From: Streptomyces chrestomyceticus JCM 4735
GTDB lineage: Bacteria > Actinomycetota > Actinomycetes > Streptomycetales > Streptomycetaceae
Direction: 5' to 3'
NCBI RefSeq assembly: GCF_003865135.1
Contig: NZ_BHZC01000001.1
Location: 9,238,001-9,302,000, forward strand
DNA length: 64,000 nucleotides
In this document: piece after piece, positions 43,276 through 52,431 of the stretch
Numbering within the stretch: position 1 is the first letter of the stretch
Layout: the number at the start of each line of letters is the position of its first letter
Translations under genes and position numbers: made by a program
Notes under the pieces: model-generated
Database searches by the model: none
The model's input: only the letters and a program-made list of their open reading frames with translations
Told to the model about the DNA's origin: nothing

Positions 43276-43908
43276 ATGGCGGGACTCAACGTTGCGGCGA
43301 CATGGGTGGGCACCGGCGCGCTGGGGCCGGGGTGGCGCTCGGTGGTCTGGGTGCAGGGGTGTCCGTTCCGCTGCCGGGGCTGTATGTCCCCGGACTGGTT
43401 ACCGGACGTGCCCGCCCGCGCGGTCCAGCCGGCCGGGCTGGCTGCCGAACTCCTCGCGGACCCCGCCGTCGACGGTCTGACCTTCTCCGGCGGTGAGCCG
43501 ATGCAGCAGGCCGCGGGGCTCGCCGAACTGGCGCGTGCGGCCCGCGAGGTGCGGGAGGTCAGCGTTGTCTGTTTCACCGGTCACCGCTTGGAGGGCCTGC
43601 GGGAGCGGCCGCCGGGGCCCGGCGTGCGGGATCTGCTGGGGCTGGTCGACGTCCTCATCGACGGCCGGTACGTCGCCGAGCTGGACGACGGCCGGGGACT
43701 GCGCGGCAGCAGCAACCAGCGTGTGCATCACCTCACCGACCGTCTCGCGGACTGCGGGTACGACTTCAGGGGCCGTGACCGCAGTGCGGAGATCGCCGTC
43801 GACGGGCCCGCGGCCCTGCTGATCGGCGTGCCGCCGCCGCTCCTGCTCGCCGCGTTCGACTCGGCGGTCGACCAGGTACGGACGTCACATATCGGGGGAA
43901 GAGCATGA
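43276..43908 (+). CDS. Radical-SAM activating-enzyme-like protein (4Fe-4S single-cluster)
   Basis: This 210-residue protein of the NrdG/pyruvate-formate-lyase-activase type has the cluster motif GCPFRCRGCMSP with Cys29, Cys33 and Cys36 (CxxxCxxC) and the SAM-binding GG in LTFSGGEPMQQ. Activases generate a 5'-deoxyadenosyl radical and install a glycyl radical, but no glycyl-radical enzyme is encoded in the window. GGGGGA five bases before the ATG supports the start, and the stop overlaps the next gene as ATGA. In this operon it may modify one of the other proteins. A mere scaffold role is the alternative. Confidence 0.88.
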   Translation: MAGLNVAATWVGTGALGPGWRSVVWVQGCPFRCRGCMSPDWLPDVPARAVQPAGLAAELLADPAVDGLTFSGGEPMQQAAGLAELARAAREVREVSVVCFTGHRLEGLRERPPGPGVRDLLGLVDVLIDGRYVAELDDGRGLRGSSNQRVHHLTDRLADCGYDFRGRDRSAEIAVDGPAALLIGVPPPLLLAAFDSAVDQVRTSHIGGRA

Positions 43909-45368
43909 GTGGCAGGAAACGCATCCAGGTGGACGAGTCCGAGTGGTTCCGCATCCAGCGGGAGGCTTCACGCCAGAAGGACGTTCTCCGTAAGGTCCCG
44001 TCGATGATCCGGGAGATACGCCGGCAGACACACGACGATCTGGAGCGGGTCTTCGGCGTCATGGAGGACCGCCAGCGCTCGGTGGAACAGGTGGTCGAAG
44101 GGCTGAGCGAACAGACCCGTCGGCTGGAGACGGAGACCCAGCAGCGGCTGCGGGCGCAGGCGCGGCGGATGGCGGAGGACCTGCGGGCCACCGCGGAAGA
44201 GCTGCGTGGCGACATGCGCCGGCAACTCGACGAGCAGCAAAGCAGGTTACGGAGCGAGATCGCGGCCGAGCGGGAACAGCGGCGTGCGGACATCCGGCGC
44301 ATCAATACGGAGCTGGGTGAACTGGTGCAGGACCGGGAGCACGCCGCGGTTGTCGCCCGCGCCGCCCTCTCCGACGCGCGCGCCATGCACGGCCTGATCC
44401 TCGGCACGCTGCCGCACGAACGGTATGCGCCCGGGCGGCTGCGGAGCCTGGAGGCGACACTCGACCGGGCCGGGGACAACATCACCCAGGGCCGGTTCGA
44501 CGCTGCGCTGGCCACCGCGCAGGCTGCGTACCAAGAACTCAGCGAACTGCGGCTGGAGTTGGAGCATCGCGAGCGGGAGCGGGAGGTGCTGCGCGCCCAG
44601 GCACGCGGCGAGCTGCTCCTGGTCCACCTGCTGATCGAGGACAGTGCCATGCAGAACGTGCGCGACGAACACGGTGAGGTGCTCGACGGGTACGACCTCG
44701 ACGTCGACTACTGGACGCACGGCGAATTCACCGCCCTGCGCCAGGAGACCGAGGAGCTTCAGCTCCGCATCGAGGACGACGAGCGGCCGCTGTCCGCCGA
44801 CGAACTGCGGGAACTCCTCGAACACCGGGCGCCCGCACTCCAGGAGCGTCTCACCCGTCTCGTCGAGCGGGCGGGCGGACGGCAGCTCGCCTCCCAGCAG
44901 CGGGTCAACCTCGCCGAGACGGTCGTACGGACCCTGGAGAGCATGACGGCGTACGAACTCGACGCGACCACCTACCTGGGCGGGGACCAGCGGGACGCCT
45001 TCTTCGCCCGGCTCGTGCACGGCAACCGCAACGCGATCGTCGTGGAGGTCGCCCCCGCCGGCCCCGACTCGGGTGCGTCCGTCCTGCGCGTGCTGTCCTA
45101 CGACCACGACACGGCTGCCCGTACCGAACTGGAGGAACGGGGAGCCGGGCTGATGCGCGCGCTACGGGGGCAGGGTTTTCCGGCCGCGGTGCCCCAGGAG
45201 GAGGCGGGGACGCCGGACCCCAAGTACGCCGATTTCACCGCTCTGAGCGAGCCGAAGGCCCTGTCGGGCAGTGAGCCGCGAGCCTTGCCGGAGAGTGAGC
45301 CGCCAACCCTGTCGCACACTGAGCCGCGGGCCCTGCCCCAGGCTGCCACGGAAGCCGAACCCGGATGA
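43905..45368 (+). CDS. Long coiled-coil protein of the AAA+/chaperone operon
   Basis: I do not recognise a family for this 487-residue protein. Residues about 25-240 are almost entirely charged heptad-like coiled coil, with runs such as RRQTHDDLERVFGVMEDRQR and QLDEQQSRLRSEIAAEREQR. The C-terminal third has a more globular segment (about 345-400, YLGGDQRDAFFARLVHGNRNAIVVEV) and then a repetitive tail of short units like LSEPKALSGSEPRALPESEP that is probably disordered. Overlaps of four bases with both neighbours couple its translation. It may be a tether, adaptor or filament-forming partner for the adjacent ATPase. Structure prediction would be needed to tell. Confidence 0.75.
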   Translation: MSGRKRIQVDESEWFRIQREASRQKDVLRKVPSMIREIRRQTHDDLERVFGVMEDRQRSVEQVVEGLSEQTRRLETETQQRLRAQARRMAEDLRATAEELRGDMRRQLDEQQSRLRSEIAAEREQRRADIRRINTELGELVQDREHAAVVARAALSDARAMHGLILGTLPHERYAPGRLRSLEATLDRAGDNITQGRFDAALATAQAAYQELSELRLELEHREREREVLRAQARGELLLVHLLIEDSAMQNVRDEHGEVLDGYDLDVDYWTHGEFTALRQETEELQLRIEDDERPLSADELRELLEHRAPALQERLTRLVERAGGRQLASQQRVNLAETVVRTLESMTAYELDATTYLGGDQRDAFFARLVHGNRNAIVVEVAPAGPDSGASVLRVLSYDHDTAARTELEERGAGLMRALRGQGFPAAVPQEEAGTPDPKYADFTALSEPKALSGSEPRALPESEPPTLSHTEPRALPQAATEAEPG

Positions 45369-47917
45369 GCCGCCCCCTCGTCGAGCGGCTGGACGGGTTC
45401 CGGCTGCCGACCGGCGATGCCTTGCTGGTCGTGCATGGCCAGGGTGTCGACGACATCTTCGTCTGCCGGGACCACGGTGTGCGCGGCATCGAGGAACTGT
45501 TGTGGGACACCCTGCACGACGCAGGATTCACGCGCATCGTGTACTCGTCCCTGTCGCGCCCCGTGTACTTCCGCGACCAGCGCTCCCGCGACCTCACGCG
45601 ACGCCGCCGCCCGGCCGCGAACCGGGGAGGGGGCAACCTGATGCGAGCCGAGTTCTCCGGTCCGCTGGGCCGGCGCATCCTGGGGGGCGGCGCGGCGGCC
45701 GACTCCGCGGCGGCCGGCCCCCTGCCGGGCGAGCCCCCCGTACCGACGCTCACCGATCAGCACCGGGTCATGCTCCTCGACCACCTCATGAGACAGGCCG
45801 AGCACCGTACGGCGGTGGTCTTCACGCACGCCGAGGAGTCGCTGCGCTACGAGCAGGCCGGCCGTACGCTCGCGGGCGCACTGGCGGAGTGGGTGGAGCA
45901 CGCCGGGGACCGCAACCTGTGTGTCCTGCTGTTCCGCCGCGACACGCTCGACGACGTGGGGGAGTTCGTCCGCGAACTGCGCCGCGTCCCGCGCCTGGAG
46001 ACCTACCTCGCCGACCAGCGCGTCCGGTCCGGAGGCGGCGCCACCGCCGCGATCGGCCTGCCGTCGGCGGAAGAGCTGGAGCGCCTGGTCCACGACGTGC
46101 GCCTGCGGGAAGGGCTGCGGGTCGAGGAGTGGAACGACCTGCCGCTGGTCGTCCGGACCATGGCTGCCGCTCCCGAGCGGGCCAGGAACTGGCGGGCCCG
46201 GCTGCGTCTGCTGGCCCGGGAGAAGCGGTCGCTCGACGTCGCCGAACTGCGGCGGCGCCAGTGGGCGGGCGGCAGTCCCCAGGACGACCGGAGCGTCACC
46301 GAACGCATTGAGGCCATGGTGGGCCTCGGGACCGTCAAGGAGCATCTGCAGCGGCTGCGCTGGCGGGCGGCCGCGGACGCCGCACTGCGCGCCCAGGGCC
46401 TCGGCCGCGAGGTCGAGACGGGCTCTCCCCACCTGGTGTTCACCGGCAACCCCGGCACCGGCAAGACCACGGTCGCCCGGCTGGTGGGCGAGATCTACCG
46501 GGACCTCGGTCTGCTGCGCCGCGGCCACCTGGTGGAGGCGGAGGTCCCCGACCTGGTGGCGGGCGTGGTCGGCGGCACGGCGATCCGTACCGACCGGACC
46601 GTGGACCGGGCCCTCGACGGGGTGCTGCTGATCGACGAGATCTACCGGCTGACCGAGCCGGGGCGCGGCGGTTTCGGCTCCGAGGCCATCGACACCCTGC
46701 TCACGCGCATGGAGAACGACCGCGGCAGATTCGTGCTGATCGCGGCCGGCTACCCGGACAAGGTCGAGGAATTCCTCTCCGCCAACGTCGGCTTGCGCAG
46801 CCGCATACCCGTCGCCAACGTCATTCATTTCCCCGACTACGAACCGACGGAACTGCACGCCATCCTCCTCGGCCGGCTGCGCGCCCTCGGGCTGAGCTGG
46901 ACACCGGCACTCGAAGAGCTGCTGGGCGAGGTGACGCGGGGCCTGCACGCCACGCGGGACCGGCAGTTCGGCAACGCCCGCGCCATGCGCGACCTCGCCG
47001 ACGAACTCAAGGACGCCTGGGCGCAGCGCGTCCGCGCGGTGGTGAGTGAACCACTGGAAGCCGAAGACCTTCCGGAACGCTACCGGGCACACATCAGGGG
47101 TCCGGTACCGCCGGTCGACGAACTCCTTGCCGAACTGGACGCGTTGGTGGGGCTCGAACCGGTCAAGGAGATGATCCGCGACCTCGTGTACCGGCTGCGG
47201 CTACGCCAGTCGCACGGCGGCGAGCCGTTCCCGCCGCCCCATCTGCTGTTCGTGGGCCCGCCCGGCACCGGCAAGACCACCGTGGCCCGACTGCTCGGCA
47301 AGCTGCTCCGCTCCCTCGGCCTGCTGCTGCGCGGGCACGTGGTCGAGGTGACCCGGCCCGAACTCGTCGCGGGCTACGTCGGCCAGACGGCGCTGAAGAC
47401 CAAGGAAGCGGTGCGGTCGGCGGTGGACGGCGTGCTGTTCATCGACGAGGCGTACAGCCTGTCGCGTGGCAGCGAGGCCGGAACGGACTACGGCAAGGAG
47501 GCGCTGGACACCCTGACCCGCGAGATGGAGGACCTGCGCGGCCGACTGGTCGTCGTGGCCGCCGGCTATCCCGCTCCGATGGAGACGTTCCTGGCGGCCA
47601 ACCCGGGCCTGCGCTTCCGCTTCGCCGAACGCGTGGCCTTTCCGGACTACTCGGGCACCGAACTCGTGGAGATCCTACGCCGGATGGCCCACGACCACGA
47701 GCCGCCCTATGTGCTGCCGGACGCCACCGTGCCGAGGGTACGGAGATGGCTGGACAGGCAGCGCCGCGCCCACCCCGAGCACTTCGCCAACGCCAGGACC
47801 GTACGGGTGCTGCTGGAACGGATGGAGGCCCGCATGGCGCGTCGCATCAGCGCGGACACACCGGCCGGGCGGCCACTGGAGTTCGTGCCGGAGGACGTGC
47901 CCGATGGTGACTGGTGA
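45365..47917 (+). CDS. Tandem AAA+ ATPase, CbbX/SpoVK-like
   Basis: This 850-residue protein has an N-terminal region of about 320 residues without a P-loop and then two CbbX-type AAA+ modules. The first has Walker A GNPGTGKTT (about 360-368) and Walker B LLIDEIYRL. The second has GPPGTGKTT (about 633-641) and LFIDEAYSL. The pore-loop region is LVAGYVGQTALKT in the second module but LVAGVVGGTAIRT in the first, so the aromatic pore residue is lost in one ring. CbbX family AAA+ proteins remodel a partner, such as Rubisco. The partner here could be the coiled-coil or Hsp70-like protein (inference). ATGA overlap upstream and a 14-base overlap downstream. Confidence 0.9.
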   Translation: MSRPLVERLDGFRLPTGDALLVVHGQGVDDIFVCRDHGVRGIEELLWDTLHDAGFTRIVYSSLSRPVYFRDQRSRDLTRRRRPAANRGGGNLMRAEFSGPLGRRILGGGAAADSAAAGPLPGEPPVPTLTDQHRVMLLDHLMRQAEHRTAVVFTHAEESLRYEQAGRTLAGALAEWVEHAGDRNLCVLLFRRDTLDDVGEFVRELRRVPRLETYLADQRVRSGGGATAAIGLPSAEELERLVHDVRLREGLRVEEWNDLPLVVRTMAAAPERARNWRARLRLLAREKRSLDVAELRRRQWAGGSPQDDRSVTERIEAMVGLGTVKEHLQRLRWRAAADAALRAQGLGREVETGSPHLVFTGNPGTGKTTVARLVGEIYRDLGLLRRGHLVEAEVPDLVAGVVGGTAIRTDRTVDRALDGVLLIDEIYRLTEPGRGGFGSEAIDTLLTRMENDRGRFVLIAAGYPDKVEEFLSANVGLRSRIPVANVIHFPDYEPTELHAILLGRLRALGLSWTPALEELLGEVTRGLHATRDRQFGNARAMRDLADELKDAWAQRVRAVVSEPLEAEDLPERYRAHIRGPVPPVDELLAELDALVGLEPVKEMIRDLVYRLRLRQSHGGEPFPPPHLLFVGPPGTGKTTVARLLGKLLRSLGLLLRGHVVEVTRPELVAGYVGQTALKTKEAVRSAVDGVLFIDEAYSLSRGSEAGTDYGKEALDTLTREMEDLRGRLVVVAAGYPAPMETFLAANPGLRFRFAERVAFPDYSGTELVEILRRMAHDHEPPYVLPDATVPRVRRWLDRQRRAHPEHFANARTVRVLLERMEARMARRISADTPAGRPLEFVPEDVPDGDW

Positions 47918-49517
47918 AAAGGCCGCCGCCAGGCATGCGACCGAGGAGTCGGAGTTCTGCTGCCCGGTGTGTCTTGCGACTTCCGAAGGTCGATCGGAGT
48001 GCACGAACTGCCGCTGGACCCTTGAAGGTCCCGTAGTACTCGGTGCCCTCACGTCGGAGATCCGGCGTGCTTTCGACGAACGGCTCGCCAGCGCGCGCCG
48101 CCGGCTGGACCTGACGGCCGCGGCGCGGGCGGCGGGCTATCCCGGTCGCGGCGATCCCGAGCGGCTGAAACGGTTGGGAGCGCTGCTGTGCGGTGGCCCG
48201 CCACGGTCCGCCGAGCGCGACCAGGTGCTGGCCGAGCTGGCCGACGAGCTTACGGTGACGGACCTCCCCGAGCTGCTGCCCGACGGCGTCGTCATCGAGC
48301 TCGGCCCCCGGGGACTGCGGGCCGTCACGGTCCGGAACGGCGCCGAGCAGGCGGAGGCCATCGAATGGCCCTGGGCCGAGCTGCTGCCGGGGTTGCCTGG
48401 CAGTGCGGACGAGACGCTGTTCTGCCTGGCAGGCGGAGTCGGCGACCGTACCACCAGCGCATCCGAGGCACGGGAGCCCGCAGCCCTCCCCGCGACGGTG
48501 GACGTGCTGGCCAGCCGACTGCGCGGCTGGGCGGTGCCGGAGCGCCTGCTGGCCAGGCTCACCCGGCGGTTCCCGCAGGCCCGGACGCTGTACCTGCCGC
48601 CGGAACGCCCGGAGCCCGGCCCGCTCCGGCATGCGGGCGGGTTCACCACCGCTGTCTGCCGCGGCGCACCCGACTCGGACGACGTACTCCTCGTGGGTGG
48701 TGGCCAGGACGGTTCCGTCACCGTCTGGAAGCTGTGGCAGCGTGCGCCACTCGCCTCCCGGAAGCTCCACGACCGAAGGGTCACCTGCGCCGACCTCACC
48801 GAGGACGGCCTGTCCGTCGTGACGGGCGGCCAGGACGGAGCGGTGCGGCTCTGGTCGTTCGCCGCCTCCGGCAGGGTCCGGGTGCTCGCCTGGCACGACG
48901 GTTGGGTCAACGCGCTGCGGCAGCGGGGCGGCGTGGTGTTCAGCCTCGGCGACGACGCCTGCGTGCAGCGGACCGTGCTGGGCGCGGCCGGATCCGCCGG
49001 TGACGTGCTCGCCCGGGTGGGCTGGGCCTCCGCCACCGCGCTGGAGGTCACCGGGGACGGTCGCGTCGTGATCGTCGCGGGCTCCGACGGGGCGAGCCTG
49101 TGGGACGGCAGGAACGGTGCGCGCACCGGACGCCTCACAGCGGAACACGAGGTCGCCTGCCTGGCACTGGACCGCGCGGACCGGCTGGTGGCACTCGGCT
49201 GCGCCGACGGCGTGGCACGAATCTTCACCCTGGGGGCCGCGCGGACCGCGGAGGCCGAGTTGGGCGGACACACCGGCCCCGTGCGCCAGGTCGCCTTCGG
49301 CCCCGGGGGAGTACTGGCCACGGCGGACGACACGGGCACCGTCCGGGTCCGGGAGCGGGACGGGACGGCCCGGACGGTGGGGACCCACCCGGACCGCGTA
49401 CGCGGTCTGGCCTTCACCCCGGACGGCCGGCTGATCGGCGCGGGCGCCGGCGGCCTGGTCCGCACCTGGCCCCTCGCGGGCATCCACCGAACCGACAGCG
49501 ACAAGGGGGGACCATGA
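47904..49517 (+). CDS. Zinc-ribbon and WD40-like beta-propeller protein
   Basis: This 537-residue protein starts with a zinc ribbon FCCPVCLATSEGRSECTNCRW (two CxxC knuckles about 9 residues apart). A mixed alpha/beta region of about 230 residues follows, then a WD40-like propeller (about 250-530) with repeats ending in VTVWKLW, VRLWSF, LWDGRNG and VRTWPL and with GGQDG turns. It probably serves as a protein-interaction platform in the operon. GGAGG nine bases before ATG 47904 sets the start inside the end of the AAA+ gene. Its stop overlaps the next ATG by four bases. No enzymatic motif is seen. Confidence 0.87.
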   Translation: MVTGEKAAARHATEESEFCCPVCLATSEGRSECTNCRWTLEGPVVLGALTSEIRRAFDERLASARRRLDLTAAARAAGYPGRGDPERLKRLGALLCGGPPRSAERDQVLAELADELTVTDLPELLPDGVVIELGPRGLRAVTVRNGAEQAEAIEWPWAELLPGLPGSADETLFCLAGGVGDRTTSASEAREPAALPATVDVLASRLRGWAVPERLLARLTRRFPQARTLYLPPERPEPGPLRHAGGFTTAVCRGAPDSDDVLLVGGGQDGSVTVWKLWQRAPLASRKLHDRRVTCADLTEDGLSVVTGGQDGAVRLWSFAASGRVRVLAWHDGWVNALRQRGGVVFSLGDDACVQRTVLGAAGSAGDVLARVGWASATALEVTGDGRVVIVAGSDGASLWDGRNGARTGRLTAEHEVACLALDRADRLVALGCADGVARIFTLGAARTAEAELGGHTGPVRQVAFGPGGVLATADDTGTVRVRERDGTARTVGTHPDRVRGLAFTPDGRLIGAGAGGLVRTWPLAGIHRTDSDKGGP

Positions 49518-50461
49518 GCGAGGGATATCTCGGTGCGGCGTTCCAGTCGGCACGCACCCAACTGGAGCTGACCCTCGACGACCAGCCCGCCACCGAACAG
49601 GCGACGCACGCGATCCGCGCCGCGCTGACCCGGCTGGCGCGCGACGCGGAAACGCATCCCGAGCTGGGCGCGAGCGAACGGCGGCAGGCCGCCGCCGCGG
49701 TGGAACTGGTCCGGGCGGCAGTCGTCGGTACCTTGGCCGCCGTACGGGCACCGGCGCTCCCGCAGCCCCGGCCCTCGCCGCCGCGCCGGTCACCGTTCCA
49801 CGCGTTACTGACCGGATTCGGCAGCGAGGAGGAAGACCGGCGCCGGGAGCGGGAACGCGAGGAGGAACTGCTGCGCGTGCGGCGACCGGTGGCCCACACC
49901 GCCTCGCTGCTCGAACAGTTGCACGCCGCGCTGGAGTCGGCCGACCGCCTGCTCGCCGAAGCGGAGCCGCCCCCGCCGGAGAAGGTGCCGATCGCCTGGC
50001 ACGAGGACGGCGAACTCGTCAACCTGCTCCGCGACCTGATGGCCGCGCACAGCGAGAACGACGGTGAGTTGGCGTTGCGCCGGATCGCCGGGCTGCGTCA
50101 GGAACTGTCGCTGCGTCACGACATCGACGTGGTGGACTTCGACGGCACCAACGAACGACTGTTCACCCTGGACAGGCAACCGGGCGGCGGCCCGGCAGCC
50201 GGTGACTGCCGCACGGTGCAGCCGGCGCTGGTGCTGAAGGGCGGCCGGACACTGTGCCGGGGCGAGGCGACCATGTCTGTCGCGGCACCTCCGGCGCCTT
50301 CCGCGCAGGTCGGCCCCGACGTACCGCACACCACCGGCTCCGGAGAACCGCAGCCCGCACCGGCCCCGTCGGCTCCGCATGCGGAGACCACCGACGAGAA
50401 GGCGCCCGCGGCCGACCACGACAGCAAGAACAACGGGGGCAAGGAGCACCACAATGGCTAA
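49514..50461 (+). CDS. GrpE-like nucleotide exchange factor (predicted)
   Basis: This 315-residue protein has a helical first half with coiled-coil stretches (about 20-190, EEDRRREREREEELLRVRR). A short beta-like domain follows at about 195-260, HDIDVVDFDGTNERLF then VQPALVLKGGRTLCRG, which has the shape of GrpE's C-terminal wing, where an exchange factor contacts Hsp70. The final 55 residues are Pro/Ala/Asp-rich and probably disordered. It is directly followed, with an 8-base overlap, by an Hsp70-like gene, which supports the assignment. Similarity to GrpE is judged by eye and is only moderate. Confidence 0.6.
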   Translation: MSEGYLGAAFQSARTQLELTLDDQPATEQATHAIRAALTRLARDAETHPELGASERRQAAAAVELVRAAVVGTLAAVRAPALPQPRPSPPRRSPFHALLTGFGSEEEDRRREREREEELLRVRRPVAHTASLLEQLHAALESADRLLAEAEPPPPEKVPIAWHEDGELVNLLRDLMAAHSENDGELALRRIAGLRQELSLRHDIDVVDFDGTNERLFTLDRQPGGGPAAGDCRTVQPALVLKGGRTLCRGEATMSVAAPPAPSAQVGPDVPHTTGSGEPQPAPAPSAPHAETTDEKAPAADHDSKNNGGKEHHNG

Positions 50462-52409
50462 GACGTCCGGCAGCACAGTGATCGTCGGATTCGACCTCGG
50501 GCACGGCGAGTCCGCACTCGCCAAGACGTACACCGACAAGACCGCACCGCCGGTGGTCCTGGACATCGGGTCCACCGGCGCGGGCCGCCAGCATGTGACC
50601 GCGGTCGCCGAGCACCCCGGTCGCGGGGTGCTGGTGGGGCGCGAGGCCACCGAAGCGCGCGGTGTGACCTCGCTGTACCTGGCGTTCAAGTCGCCCGAGA
50701 TCGAACGCGACGAGGTCCGTATCCCCATCCGTCTCTTCGTGGAGAAGGTGGGCCGGGACGCCCGGGAGCGGGACCACGACCTGAGCGGGGCCCGCCCGGT
50801 CCGCTGGGTGTTCGGAGCGCCTTCGGGCTGGGGCGACGAACTGATCGGCGTGTACGGTGAGTTGCTCACGCAGGCCGGGCTGACGGATGTGGAGGTGGTG
50901 CGGGAATCGCGGGCCGCCATGCTGTACGCCCGGGACTCGGGCGAGGTGCAGATCGACCGCGACCAGTTGGGCGGCTGTGTGCTCATCGCCGACATCGGCT
51001 CGTTGACCACCGACTTCACCGGCGTCCTCGGTTACCAGCCCGGCCCGCCCATCGACGCCGGGGTGCAACTGGGTGCCGGACTGATCGACCGCACCATCCT
51101 GGAACGCCAGCTCAGCAGGCACCCGATGGCCGACGCGCTCCGCGAGACGCTCCAGGACTCGCGCTTCGAACGGCTGCGGCTGGAGCTGCTGTGCCGCGAG
51201 GCAAAGGAGACCTTCTTCCGTACCGATCCGAGCCGGTTCGTGGACGATCCCGAGGCCACGGTCGGCGGCACTCGTAAAGTGGTCACCCGGGCCGGGAACG
51301 CCTACTTCGAGGTCGAGCTGACGGCCGCCGAGATGGAAGCGGTCCTGGACACACCCCAGCCCTCCCTCGGTAACCGCCCGTGGCGCCAGGCATTCCGGGA
51401 CGCGCTCCACGAGGCGGCCGGCCGCCTCGGGCGGGATCCGGAGCTGGTGGTGCTCACCGGCGGAGCCTCCCGTATGCACTTCGTGCAGGAGGAGGCGCGG
51501 GAGGCATTCGGCGCGGACCGGGTGCTGCTCGGCCTGGAGCCCGAACTCGCCATCGCCCGCGGCCTGACCCTGGCGGGCCGGATGGGCCTGCATGCCGCCG
51601 GGTTCCGGGCCGACGTCCGCAAACTCATCAAGGGGGACCGGGTCGGTTCGCTGGTGCAGGACAGGCTGCCGGCACTGGGCGAACGGCTGGGTGCAGCGGT
51701 CGCCGAAGGCATCACCGAACGCCATGTCATTCCCGCGTTCCGCCGCTGGCGCAACGGCGAGATCGCCACCCTCGACGCCATGGCGGAAGGGATATCCCGG
51801 GCGCTGCAGGCCGAGCTGGCCGCGTCGGACAATACGCGGCTGACCGAGGCGAACATCGCATGGCAGAACGAACTGCGGCCGGAGATCGAGGAGCTGACCC
51901 GCCCCATCTGTCACCGGTGGCACATTCCGCCGTCCGCGATGGAGCTTCCCTCGGTGCAGGTCAGCGGCGGGGAGCTGACGGTACCGTTCGACTCGGAGGC
52001 GGCGACCGAGGTGCTCGACAACATCGCCAAGGTGGTGAACGTGGTGGTGGCCGGCGTCGTCGCCATGACCCTGTTCGGCGCCGGTACCGCGATCATCGCG
52101 ACGACCGGGCCGTTCGCCGTCATCATCGCCGCCGTCGTGCTCTACATCGGGATCAACGAGGGGCGAGAGGCCGCCATGGCGAAGGCCCGGCAGGCGAACA
52201 TCCCGGTGATGCTGCGCAAGTTCGGCGGAGAGAACCGGCTGGTGTCGAAGCTGCGGCAGGGAGCCGAGGCACAGGAGGCGCAGCTCGCTGCCGCGTTCAG
52301 CGCACAGTTCATCGAGGACGGTGGCCAGCGGCTGGTCAGCGAGATCAGTAAGAGTATCGCTGCGGATCTCGAAGTTCTCGCACGTGACGCGGAGTTGTTC
52401 ATCTCCTGA
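50454..52409 (+). CDS. Hsp70-like ATPase with predicted membrane hairpin
   Basis: This 651-residue protein has the actin/Hsp70 nucleotide-binding fold: phosphate-1 GFDLGHGES (12-20), phosphate-2 LIADIGSLTTD (about 183-193) and the adenosine motif VVLTGGASR (about 335-343). The usual peptide-binding half is replaced. After a helical region, residues about 527-565 form two hydrophobic helices (VVNVVVAGVVAMTLFGAG and AVIIAAVVLYIGI) that suggest a membrane hairpin or amphipathic association, followed by a polar C-terminal helix. It is coupled to a GrpE-like gene. This is not a housekeeping DnaK. It may bind a substrate at the membrane or act with the AAA+ protein. Confidence 0.85.
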   Translation: MAKTSGSTVIVGFDLGHGESALAKTYTDKTAPPVVLDIGSTGAGRQHVTAVAEHPGRGVLVGREATEARGVTSLYLAFKSPEIERDEVRIPIRLFVEKVGRDARERDHDLSGARPVRWVFGAPSGWGDELIGVYGELLTQAGLTDVEVVRESRAAMLYARDSGEVQIDRDQLGGCVLIADIGSLTTDFTGVLGYQPGPPIDAGVQLGAGLIDRTILERQLSRHPMADALRETLQDSRFERLRLELLCREAKETFFRTDPSRFVDDPEATVGGTRKVVTRAGNAYFEVELTAAEMEAVLDTPQPSLGNRPWRQAFRDALHEAAGRLGRDPELVVLTGGASRMHFVQEEAREAFGADRVLLGLEPELAIARGLTLAGRMGLHAAGFRADVRKLIKGDRVGSLVQDRLPALGERLGAAVAEGITERHVIPAFRRWRNGEIATLDAMAEGISRALQAELAASDNTRLTEANIAWQNELRPEIEELTRPICHRWHIPPSAMELPSVQVSGGELTVPFDSEAATEVLDNIAKVVNVVVAGVVAMTLFGAGTAIIATTGPFAVIIAAVVLYIGINEGREAAMAKARQANIPVMLRKFGGENRLVSKLRQGAEAQEAQLAAAFSAQFIEDGGQRLVSEISKSIAADLEVLARDAELFIS

Positions 52410-52431
52410 TCCGACGGCGAGGGCCCGCGGA

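Noticed and set aside
47847..49793. 648-codon minus-strand frame opposite the WD40 gene
   Set aside because: It is low-complexity Gly/Arg/Pro sequence antisense to a gene with a zinc ribbon and propeller motifs. It is a shadow frame.
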